DNA of 14,838 nucleotides, from assembly GCA_030544185.1 (NCBI GenBank), contig JAUNRO010000033.1:1-14838 (forward strand), read 5' to 3'. Both the position numbers and the translations under genes were made by a program. Source of the DNA: Propionibacteriaceae bacterium. Its GTDB lineage: Bacteria; Actinomycetota; Actinomycetes; Propionibacteriales; Propionibacteriaceae. Of the stretch, positions 7,652-13,757 are shown piece after piece. Under the pieces are notes generated by a model. That model was not told where the DNA came from and searched no databases. It was given only the letters and a program-made list of their open reading frames with translations. Position 1 is the first letter of the stretch, and every line of letters starts with the position of its first letter.

Positions 7652-8216
7652 GCGCGCCGCCGCTGCCGCACTGGTGGCCGGCCTGCTGTCCGCGACCCCG
7701 CCGGCCGTTGCGACCCCCACTCCGTCGCCGCAGGGCCCCACCGTCATCCGCCCGGACCCGATCCCGCAGCCACACACCTTCCCGGTCCTGGACCTGGTCC
7801 CGCAGGTGTTCGAGCTGCGTGTGGTCACCGGGGCCGCCGACGGCTCCAGCCTCACCGAGCGCAGCGAGAACGAGGTGGACATCACGCTGAGCGCTGATGT
7901 GTTGTTCGACAAGGACCGCGCGGAGATTCGCCCCGAGGCCGGGGCGTCGCTGGACGATCTCGCCGCTGAACTCGACCGGCGCCCGGTGGGCAGGGTCACG
8001 GTCACCGGCTATACCGACGACCTCGGTCCCGAGGAGCATGGCTACCGGCTGTCGGAGCAGCGCGCGGAGGCCGTCCGGCAGCACATCAGCGCGTCGTTGG
8101 ACCGCCATCAGGTCGAGGTCATCGGCAAGGGCGAGGAAGACCCGGCGTCCCCCAATGATTCCGAGGCCAATCGCGCCCAGAACCGCCGCGTGGTGATCCA
8201 CTGGGAGCCCGTCTGA
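7635..8216 (+). CDS. Exported OmpA-domain (peptidoglycan-binding) protein
   Basis: The 193-residue protein starts at GTG 7635, inside the lipoprotein gene, with GGGAG 9 bases upstream. This start gives a clean signal peptide (positively charged SRFAER, then AAAAALVAGLLSATPPAVA, cleavage probably after residue 26) and a Pro/Thr-rich linker. An OmpA C-terminal domain follows at about 80-190: ADVLFDKDRAEIRPEA, VTGYTDDLGPEEHGYRLSEQRAEAV and ANRAQNRRVVIHW. Asp128 and Arg184 correspond to the residues that hold diaminopimelate in peptidoglycan-binding OmpA domains. In actinobacteria such proteins tether envelope components to the wall. The open frame extends upstream to 7194, but that part is the out-of-phase shadow of the lipoprotein gene. 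The specific partner is unknown; the lipoprotein is the obvious candidate. Confidence 0.85.
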   Translation: MSRFAERAAAAALVAGLLSATPPAVATPTPSPQGPTVIRPDPIPQPHTFPVLDLVPQVFELRVVTGAADGSSLTERSENEVDITLSADVLFDKDRAEIRPEAGASLDDLAAELDRRPVGRVTVTGYTDDLGPEEHGYRLSEQRAEAVRQHISASLDRHQVEVIGKGEEDPASPNDSEANRAQNRRVVIHWEPV

Positions 8217-8228
8217 TCGTGTTGTTTG

Positions 8229-8260
8229 GGTACGCCGGGCTGCGCTGCGCCCGGGTTCAG
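8229..8260. repeat. Second copy of the short 3'-end element; includes a possible terminator hairpin
   Basis: GGTACGCCGGGC (8229-8240) and CCCGGGTTCAG (8250-8260) match the element at 833-854, with extra bases TGCGCTGCG between the halves. CCGGGC (8235-8240) pairs with GCCCGG (8249-8254) around an 8-base loop, so it can form a GC hairpin between the convergent OmpA-type gene and the IclR gene. TCA at 8257-8259 is the IclR stop codon. Confidence 0.45.
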
Positions 8261-9045
8261 CGCAGCGCCGCCAATGATTGGGTGATGAGGGCAGAGGTCC
8301 GGCGCAGCGCCTCGATATGGGCCTGGGGCTTGAAGCTCTCCGCCTTGCCCGCCAGGGCGACCGCCGCGACGTCGCGGCCGTTGTAGCTGATCGGCACGGC
8401 GACGGACACGAGGCCGATGCCGGTCTCCTCCTGCTCCAGCGCATAGCCGCGCTCCCGGGCTTGCTGCAGCTGGTCCAACAACACCGCGGGGACCGTGATC
8501 GAATAGCGGGTCAGTTTGGGCAGCGGGGCGCCCAGCAGCTCGGTGATCTCTGCACCCGGACGGTGGGCGAGCAGGACTTTCCCCATCGCCGAACAGGTGG
8601 CCGGCGCCCGGCCGCCATATCTGATCGGCGATCGCGCCGAGGTGTGCCCCCGGATCCGGGCGACATGGATGATCTCGTCCTGTTGCAGCGCGCCCAGATG
8701 CACACTCTGGCGAGTCAGCGCGAACAGGTCGGCCATGTGCGGCAGCGCTGCTCCCCGGAGGCCCCTGACGGCATCGAAGCCGGTGCCCAGCTCGAACAGG
8801 AGCCAGCCCGGACGGTACTGCTTGCCGTGGCGTTCGACGTAGCCCATCTCCTCGAGGTGGCTGAGGAGCCGGAAGGCGGTGCTCTTGGGCAGGCCCGTGC
8901 GGCGAGCGAGCTCGGTGACGCCCATGGGCTCGTCCTGCCGCCGGAAGCAGTCCAGCAGGCTCAGCGCTTTGGCGACCGAGGTCGCCGGGTTCAGATCGTC
9001 GGCCTGGGGCCGCTTCCGGGCCGGCTGGGAGGGTTTGGTCGGCAT
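8257..9045 (-). CDS. IclR-family transcriptional regulator (divergent from the ring-degradation genes)
   Basis: The 262-residue protein has an IclR winged helix-turn-helix at about 22-75 (SVAKALSLLDCF, MGVTELARRTGLPKSTAFRL, LSHLEEMGYVER). A GAF-like IclR effector domain follows at about 90-260 (HLGALQQDEIIHVARI, RAPATCSAMGKVLLAH, RERGYALEQEETGIGLVSVAVPI). ATG 9045 is preceded by AAGGAGG at a 10-base distance and gives the standard family length; in-frame codons further upstream would only add promoter sequence. It is divergently arranged with the flavin reductase/dioxygenase/monooxygenase operon. The 200-base gap contains IclR-like palindromes, so it is the natural local repressor or activator, probably also of itself. 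The inducer cannot be deduced, but aromatic acids or steroid intermediates would be in keeping with the genes. Confidence 0.93.
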   Translation of the reverse strand: MPTKPSQPARKRPQADDLNPATSVAKALSLLDCFRRQDEPMGVTELARRTGLPKSTAFRLLSHLEEMGYVERHGKQYRPGWLLFELGTGFDAVRGLRGAALPHMADLFALTRQSVHLGALQQDEIIHVARIRGHTSARSPIRYGGRAPATCSAMGKVLLAHRPGAEITELLGAPLPKLTRYSITVPAVLLDQLQQARERGYALEQEETGIGLVSVAVPISYNGRDVAAVALAGKAESFKPQAHIEALRRTSALITQSLAALR

Positions 9046-9128
9046 TGACGCAGGGCCTCCTTGCTGAAGTGAAGCTGCTTGGCCCCGCATCGTAGCTCCG
9101 CGCTCCAACCAGAAGAATTCCGTGGTGC

Positions 9129-9145
9129 GTTCCATATTTTGGAAC
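9129..9145. promoter_or_regulatory. IclR-type operator candidate, site 1
   Basis: GTTCCATATTTTGGAAC is a 17-base palindrome with perfect 6-base arms (GTTCCA / TGGAAC) and a 5-base centre. IclR-family operators commonly have this TTCCA/TGGAA architecture. It lies in the divergent gap 9046-9246. On the minus strand TTGAAC (9159-9154) and TATGGA (9136-9131) are 17 bases apart and might form the iclR promoter, in which case this site covers its -10. Confidence 0.6.
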
Positions 9146-9149
9146 CGCA

Positions 9150-9164
9150 TTCTGTTCAACGGAA
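9150..9164. promoter_or_regulatory. IclR-type operator candidate, site 2
   Basis: TTCTGTTCAACGGAA is dyad-symmetric at 12 of 14 arm positions (TTC-GTT-AAC-GAA). Its centre is 20 bases, about two helical turns, from the centre of site 1, which favours cooperative binding on one DNA face. Its flanks and right half (GCATTC...AACGGAA) recur at 12919-12935. A further half-like TTCCA follows at 9177-9181. Confidence 0.55.
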
Positions 9165-9200
9165 GGCTTGATGCGGTTCCATTGGTCTCAGGTTGATGAG

Positions 9201-9217
9201 CGCGCCGCATAGGCGCG
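9201..9217. repeat. Small inverted repeat in the leader of the flavin reductase gene
   Basis: CGCGCC (9201-9206) and GGCGCG (9212-9217) pair around GCATA, 30 bases before the start codon at 9247. It could be an mRNA leader hairpin or simply GC-rich coincidence. Confidence 0.25.
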
Positions 9218-9246
9218 GCGCAAATCACAGGACTGAGGTGGAACCC

Positions 9247-10434
9247 ATGGGCCCGACTGCAGAGCCGATCGAGATCGATCCGGGCAGATTCCGAGAGGTG
9301 CTCGGGCACTATCCGACCGGTGTCGCTGTCATCACAGCGATCGCCGATGACGATGAACCGATGGCCATGGTGGTCGGCACATTCACCTCGGTCTCGCTGG
9401 ATCCGCCGCTGGTGGCGTTCCTGCCGACCCGGACCTCATATACCTATCAGCGCATCCGCACCGCCACGTGTTTCGCGGTGAACATCCTCGCCTCCGACCA
9501 GGAAGACGTGTGCCGCCGGCTGGCCACACCGTCGGCCGACAAGTTCGCCGGCATTGCCTGGCGCCCGTCCGGGAACGGGGCGCCGATCCTCGATGGTGCC
9601 GTGGCCACGCTCGATTGCGACTTCCACGCCGAGCTCGATGGTGGCGACCACCTGATCGTGCTGGGCCGGGTGACCGACCTGCAGGCGCAGCGTCCGGTCG
9701 TTCCGCTGCTGTTCTTCCAGGGCGGCTATGGCGGCTTCACCCCCCGTTCGCTGATGGTTCCCTCCGATCGGGATCTGGCGGCCGGCGTGGCGATGGCCCA
9801 CGAGGCACGCAATGACATGGAGATCCTGGCCGAGGGGCTCGGTGTCGAGGTCACGGCGTACGCCCGGGTCGGCGACGATGTCGCCGCCGTCGCCACGGTC
9901 GCCGGTGAGGACCGCGACCCGCGGAGCGCGCTCGGCTCCCGTTTCCCGCTGATGCCGCCAATGGGCGAACTCTTCGTCGCGTGGGACGATGCCGAGATCG
10001 AGGGCTGGCTCGGCCGCGTCCGTGGGCTCACCGAGGAGACCAAGGACTTCTATCGCGAGCGGCTCGCCCGCACCCGCGAGGCGGGCTGGGCCTTCACCCT
10101 CGCCGAGGCCGAGGACGGCCAGCCGAACCCGATCTCCGAAGCATTCGAGCTCTACAACGAGCCCGTGCGCACGCCCGCGATGGAGCGGCAGGTCGTCGAG
10201 TCGCTGACCGCTGCAGCGCACCGCTACCGCCAGGTCGACCTCGCCGATGACGAGCTCTATGACATCGGCTCGATCGTCGCTCCGGTGGTGGATGCCGAGG
10301 GCGCAGTCCAGCTCGTGCTCCGCCTCACCCAGCTGCCCCGCGGGGTCAAGGGCTCCGACATCCTCTTCTGGGCCGGCCAGCTGCGCCGGGCCGCCAAGGA
10401 TGCCTCCGAGCGCTTCGCCGCCGCCCACTCGTGA
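9247..10434 (+). CDS. Flavin reductase domain fused to an IclR-type effector domain (HsaB-like reductase component)
   Basis: The 395-residue protein is about twice the length of ordinary short-chain flavin reductases. Residues 10-170 are a typical HpaC/HsaB-type NAD(P)H:flavin reductase domain (FREVLGHYPTGVAVITA, FTSVSLDPPLVAFLP, CFAVNILASDQEDVCRRLA, DKFAGIAW, HLIVLGRV). Residues 175-395 resemble an actinobacterial IclR effector domain: GVEVTAYARVGDDVAAVATV, RFPLMPPMGELFVAW, LARTREAGWAF, LYDIGSIVAPVVDAEGAVQLVLRL and ILFWAGQLRRAAKDASERF. No helix-turn-helix is present. The reductase would supply reduced flavin to the monooxygenase encoded two genes downstream. The fused sensor may bind substrate and control activity; that is inference. 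ATG 9247 has GAGGTGG 5 bases upstream; an earlier in-frame TTG at 9193 lacks a site. First gene of a three-gene operon. Confidence 0.9.
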   Translation: MGPTAEPIEIDPGRFREVLGHYPTGVAVITAIADDDEPMAMVVGTFTSVSLDPPLVAFLPTRTSYTYQRIRTATCFAVNILASDQEDVCRRLATPSADKFAGIAWRPSGNGAPILDGAVATLDCDFHAELDGGDHLIVLGRVTDLQAQRPVVPLLFFQGGYGGFTPRSLMVPSDRDLAAGVAMAHEARNDMEILAEGLGVEVTAYARVGDDVAAVATVAGEDRDPRSALGSRFPLMPPMGELFVAWDDAEIEGWLGRVRGLTEETKDFYRERLARTREAGWAFTLAEAEDGQPNPISEAFELYNEPVRTPAMERQVVESLTAAAHRYRQVDLADDELYDIGSIVAPVVDAEGAVQLVLRLTQLPRGVKGSDILFWAGQLRRAAKDASERFAAAHS

Positions 10435-10469
10435 TCATCCCAGCGACCCATAACGAACGGAGACATTCC

Positions 10470-11402
10470 ATGACAGCAGGAGCACCAGTCGAGCAGGCAC
10501 CGCTTCGAAAGCACGACGCCACGGTTCGCAGCCTTGGCTACGTCCGCGTTGATGCCACCGATTTCGCGGCCTGGAAGGCCTATGCGGTGGACTTCATGGG
10601 ACTCCAGCTCGCCCGGGAGACCGACGATCTGCTGGAGCTGCGCATGGATGAGAAGGAATACCGCATTGCGATCACCGCGGCCGACCGCGACGGTGTCAGC
10701 GCCATCGGCTGGGAGGTCGCCGGCCCGCGTGCGCTGGCCGAACTCGGCGACCGGCTGAGCGCTGCCGGCTACCCGGTGACGCCGTTCACGCCCGAGGAAC
10801 TGAAGGCCCGCCGGATCTCGGGCGGCGTGCACTTCCCCGATCCCGACGGTATCGCCGAGATCGAGCTCTTCTATGCCCTGCGCGAATCCTTCACCGCATT
10901 CACCTCGCCCACCGGCGCCCGCTTCGTCACCGGCGATCAGGGTCTTGGCCACGTGTTCCAGTTCGTCGAGGACTGGGAGGCCTATCGGCACCTCTATTTC
11001 GACCTCCTCGGCTTCCGGCTCAGCGACTTCGTCGACGGCGGGGCCAACCAGGACGTCGAGCTCACCTTCCTGCACTGCAACCCGCGACACCACTCCTATG
11101 CCTTCGGCCACATCGACGGCGTGCCGCCCGGCGTCGGGCACCTCATGTTCGAGGTCACCGGCCTGGATGTCGTGGGCCGCGCCTGGGATCAGGTGGTCCT
11201 CAAGGACGTCGCGCCGGTCGTCCAGACGCTCGGGATGCACACGAACGACAAGATGATCAGTTTCTATACGGGCTCGCCCGGCGGCTTCGCCGTCGAATAC
11301 GGCACCGGGGGCATCGCGATCGATGAGGACACGTGGACCCCCACCCGTTATCCGGGCGCCCACTACTGGGGTCACCAGCGCCCGAAGCGCACCGCCAGCT
11401 GA
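10470..11402 (+). CDS. Type I extradiol ring-cleavage dioxygenase (BphC/HsaC-like)
   Basis: The 310-residue protein is a two-domain vicinal-oxygen-chelate dioxygenase that opens catechols next to the two hydroxyls (meta-cleavage) using Fe(II) and O2. The metal ligands of the C-terminal domain are all present: His161 (GLGHVFQFV), His224 (GVGHLMFEV) and Glu276 (GGFAVEYG). The catalytic neighbours are also visible: NPRHHSYAFG (204-213), MHTNDKMISFY (256-266) with His257, Asp260 and Tyr266. Length and motifs match BphC, HsaC and TesB, which act on biphenyl- or steroid-derived catechols. It should therefore use a bulky bicyclic or substituted catechol, though the exact substrate is unknown. ATG 10470 has CGGAGA 6 bases upstream. 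It lies 35 bases after the reductase and 40 before the monooxygenase, in one operon. Confidence 0.93.
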   Translation: MTAGAPVEQAPLRKHDATVRSLGYVRVDATDFAAWKAYAVDFMGLQLARETDDLLELRMDEKEYRIAITAADRDGVSAIGWEVAGPRALAELGDRLSAAGYPVTPFTPEELKARRISGGVHFPDPDGIAEIELFYALRESFTAFTSPTGARFVTGDQGLGHVFQFVEDWEAYRHLYFDLLGFRLSDFVDGGANQDVELTFLHCNPRHHSYAFGHIDGVPPGVGHLMFEVTGLDVVGRAWDQVVLKDVAPVVQTLGMHTNDKMISFYTGSPGGFAVEYGTGGIAIDEDTWTPTRYPGAHYWGHQRPKRTAS

Positions 11403-11442
11403 CCCGTCCAGCCCGCCGCCACATACTCAAAGGATCACCACC

Positions 11443-12684
11443 ATGTTCGACACTCCCACCGACGTCCAGCCCCCCGTTGCCACCGGCCCCGTGCCCGATC
11501 CGGCCACCGACTCCGCAACCGTCCTCGAGCGGATCGAGAGCCTGGTCGATCTGTACGCCGCCAACGGCCCCGTGAACGAGCGCCTCGGCCGGCTCACCGA
11601 TGAGGTCGCTGAGCGCGTCAAGTGGACCGGGGTGGCTCGCATGCTGCAGCCGAAGCGCTATGGCGGACTGGAGTCGCACCCGGTCGAGTTCATGGAGGCC
11701 GTGCTGGCCACCGGGGCGGCCGACGGGGCGACCGGGTGGGTCGCGGGCGTCGTCGGCGTACACCCCCACGAGCTCGCACAGGCCGACGACCGGCTGCAGC
11801 AGGAACTCTGGGCAGAGAACCCCGACACCTGGATCGCGTCCCCCTATGCCCCGATGGGCATCGCGACCCCGGTCGACGGTGGCTATCAGTTCACCGGCCA
11901 CTGGAAGTTCTCCTCCGGCACCGACCACTGCCAGTGGGTCATGATCGGCGGCTTCGTTGCCAACCCCGATGGCTCACCGGACCGCGCGGACGTCCGCCAC
12001 TTCTGCCTGCCGCGCAAGGACTACGAGATCATCGAGGACTCCTGGGACGTCATCGGCCTGCGGGGCACCGGCTCGAAGGACCTCATCGTGCGCGACGTGT
12101 TCGTGCCCGACTATCGCGTGATCGCTCAGGACGAGATCAACGCCGGGACTGCGGCCAAGGCCCTGGGTCTGGACAGCCCCCTCTATGCCATCCCGCGCTC
12201 GGTCATGTTCTCCGGGGCTGTCGCGACCGGCACCCTGGCCATCGCACAGGGCGCCTTGGCCGCGGCCATCGCCTTCGCCGGCAAGCGCGTCGGCATGGGC
12301 GGCCAGAAGGCCTCCGGCGATCCCTATCAGCTGGCCACGATCGGCCACGCCGCGGCCGAGATCGAGTCCGCGGTCATCCAGATGAAGACCGACTTCTCCC
12401 GCGTCTATGACCGCGCCGCCGCCGGCGAGGTGATCACGTTCGACGAGCGGCTCCGGGTGGCCCGCAACCAGGCCGCCTCGACCCACCGCGCGCTCGCTGC
12501 GGTCGACGACCTGTTCCTCCACGCCGGCGGCGGCTCGCTGCACCTTGATCAGCCGCTCCAGCGGTTCTGGCGCGACATGCACTCCGGCATGAACCACATC
12601 GTCAACGTCGCGGAGCCCAAGCACCGCGCCTGGACGCTGGACCACTACGGGGTCGAGGCTTCCGCCCTCGGCATCAAGGTCTGA
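11443..12684 (+). CDS. Flavin-dependent aromatic monooxygenase, oxygenase component (HsaA-like, acyl-CoA dehydrogenase fold)
   Basis: The 413-residue protein belongs to the two-component flavin monooxygenases with an acyl-CoA-dehydrogenase fold (group D). It uses reduced flavin from a separate reductase to ortho-hydroxylate phenols. Characteristic segments are GATGWVAGVVGVHPHELA near 95-112, GHWKFSSGTDHCQWVMIG (152-169), SWDVIGLRGTGSKDLIVRDVFVP (200-222) and the C-terminal RFWRDMHSGMNHIVN (374-388) with His380 and His385. These are the patterns of HsaA, which hydroxylates a phenolic secosteroid before HsaC cleavage, and of HpaH-type C2 proteins. Partners are the reductase and dioxygenase just upstream, giving a complete hydroxylation plus ring-opening pair. 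ATG 11443 has AAAGGA 8 bases before; the open frame extends upstream to 11323 but overlaps the dioxygenase. Substrate is inferred only from family. Confidence 0.92.
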   Translation: MFDTPTDVQPPVATGPVPDPATDSATVLERIESLVDLYAANGPVNERLGRLTDEVAERVKWTGVARMLQPKRYGGLESHPVEFMEAVLATGAADGATGWVAGVVGVHPHELAQADDRLQQELWAENPDTWIASPYAPMGIATPVDGGYQFTGHWKFSSGTDHCQWVMIGGFVANPDGSPDRADVRHFCLPRKDYEIIEDSWDVIGLRGTGSKDLIVRDVFVPDYRVIAQDEINAGTAAKALGLDSPLYAIPRSVMFSGAVATGTLAIAQGALAAAIAFAGKRVGMGGQKASGDPYQLATIGHAAAEIESAVIQMKTDFSRVYDRAAAGEVITFDERLRVARNQAASTHRALAAVDDLFLHAGGGSLHLDQPLQRFWRDMHSGMNHIVNVAEPKHRAWTLDHYGVEASALGIKV

Positions 12685-12728
12685 TCGGCTGCGGATCCCC
12701 TGGGGCCGGCCCGTCATGACGACCAGGT

Positions 12729-12752
12729 CGAAGCCGGATGGCTGAGGCTTCG
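12729..12752 (+). terminator. Candidate terminator hairpin after the monooxygenase gene
   Basis: CGAAGCC (12729-12735) and GGCTTCG (12746-12752) form a perfect 7-bp stem with a 10-base loop, 44 bases after the stop codon. No U tract follows, as is common in actinobacteria. Immediately after it GGTCA (12752-12756) and TGACC (12781-12785) with CCGG blocks inside could add structure. Gap 12685-12953 otherwise holds no gene. Confidence 0.4.
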
Positions 12753-12864
12753 GTCAACCGGTGATCAGTCGCCGGCCGCGCTGACCAGCATTCAAGCGTG
12801 ACGTGTCCGAGTCATTCCGTGGCAAGGGCCCGTCACGCGGCGCGGTTGCGCTTACACTGCGGGA

Positions 12865-12911
12865 TTTTTTTGGACAACGGCTTGCGGCCGGTGATATACG
12901 TCCCTAATAAT
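12865..12911 (+). promoter_or_regulatory. AT-enriched probable promoter region of the second iclR-ridA unit
   Basis: A run of seven T (12865-12871) leads into TTGGAC (12870-12875), and candidate -10 elements follow as TATACG (12895-12900) and TAATAA (12905-12910). The TTGGAC-to-TATACG spacing is 19 bases, and TTGCGG (12882-12887) to TAATAA is 17. Neither pair is a strong match, but this is the only AT-enriched patch before the gene and it sits directly upstream of the palindrome at 12921. Confidence 0.35.
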
Positions 12912-12920
12912 AGAACTGCA

Positions 12921-12935
12921 TTCCACATAACGGAA
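12921..12935. promoter_or_regulatory. IclR-type operator candidate, site 3
   Basis: TTCCACATAACGGAA has perfect TTCC/GGAA arms. Together with its flank (GCATTC...AACGGAA) it matches site 2 (9148-9164) at thirteen aligned positions outside the centre. It ends 18 bases before the start of the second iclR gene, a position suited to repression. The shared sequence implies that one IclR protein acts on both promoters, or that the two paralogues have similar sites. Confidence 0.55.
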
Positions 12936-12953
12936 CCCTCAAGGGTGAGGAGC

Positions 12954-13757
12954 ATGCTTGTGACATCCCCGAACGTGAGCAAAGTGGAAGAAGGCGGTCG
13001 GTCCGTTCTGGGCCGGGTCTTCGCCATCCTGGAGTGCTTCAGCGCCGACCAGCCTGAGCAGTCCATCTCCGAGCTGTGCGGGCAGACCGGCTTGCCGCCG
13101 GCGACCGTGCATCGCATCCTGGCCAGCCTGATCGCCTGGGAGGCCGTGGAGCGGACCGCGCGGGGGTGCTATCGGCTCGGGCGGCGGATGTGGCACATCG
13201 GGGCAGGGGTGCCCAGCGTCAACATGCTGCGTTCGGTGGCGCGGCCCACCTTGATCGACCTGCACAAGGAAACCGGTGTCATGACCGGGCTCGCGCAGCG
13301 CGACGGGGATGTCGTCACCCTCATCGACGTGTTCGGCGGCCGCCAGGCCGTCGCCTCCTGGCAGCCGCGCCGTCCCATGGGGCTGCCCAACTGCGCGACC
13401 GGCCAGGTGCTGCTCGCCTTCGGCGATCCGGAGTACGCCCAGACGATCCTGGGCCGGCTCCGTCCGGATCGCGCCAGCCGGCTGCGCCACGAGCTGGCCG
13501 AAGTGCGTCGGGCCGGTTTCTCGGTCCGTCGATCGGGTTGTGCCTACTGGATGGCCAGTCCTGTCTATGATGAGGCGGGAGTCGTCGAGGTCGCCATAAC
13601 TCTCCGGATCGTTGGGGAGATTGGAGATCCGGCGGCTCTGGGTCTCCGCCTGGTGGAGGCAGCGCGCGACGTGTCGCGCGAGTTGGGATGGCGAGGAGAT
13701 CGTCGCCGGGGCCGGGGCCACCGGGCGGTCGATCAGGGAGCGAGGCAGTCCGCATGA
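12954..13757 (+). CDS. IclR-family transcriptional regulator, second copy
   Basis: The 267-residue protein has a winged helix-turn-helix at about 16-72 (SVLGRVFAILECF, SISELCGQTGLPPATVHRILASL, WEAVERTARGCYRLG) and an IclR effector domain at about 80-247 (LIDLHKETGVMTGLAQRDGDVVTLIDVFGG, GLPNCATGQVLLAF, EVRRAGFSVRRSGCAYWMASPVYDEAGVVEVAITL). The last 20 residues are an Arg/Gly-rich tail of unusual composition that carries the frame into the ridA start. ATG 12954 is used here. GTG 12960 has better spacing from GAGGAG (12947-12952), so the protein may be two residues shorter. The stop overlaps the RidA start by 4 bases (ATGA), indicating coupling. It is clearly a different sequence from the IclR at 8257-9045, not a recent duplicate. 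Its effector is unknown. Confidence 0.92.
   Translation: MLVTSPNVSKVEEGGRSVLGRVFAILECFSADQPEQSISELCGQTGLPPATVHRILASLIAWEAVERTARGCYRLGRRMWHIGAGVPSVNMLRSVARPTLIDLHKETGVMTGLAQRDGDVVTLIDVFGGRQAVASWQPRRPMGLPNCATGQVLLAFGDPEYAQTILGRLRPDRASRLRHELAEVRRAGFSVRRSGCAYWMASPVYDEAGVVEVAITLRIVGEIGDPAALGLRLVEAARDVSRELGWRGDRRRGRGHRAVDQGARQSA

Noticed and set aside
9046..9309. 88-residue N-terminal extension of the first IclR protein
   Set aside because: It would run through the operator-bearing divergent region and into the reductase gene; no homology-like features.
9247..10434. Possible frameshift joining a separate reductase gene and regulator gene
   Set aside because: The single frame is uninterrupted and keeps the same codon character across the junction near residue 170, so a true fusion is the simpler reading.
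12861..12871. T-run as a Rho-independent terminator for the monooxygenase operon
   Set aside because: No convincing stem directly precedes the seven T; the hairpin at 12729-12752 is a better candidate and the T-run fits the AT-rich promoter patch.
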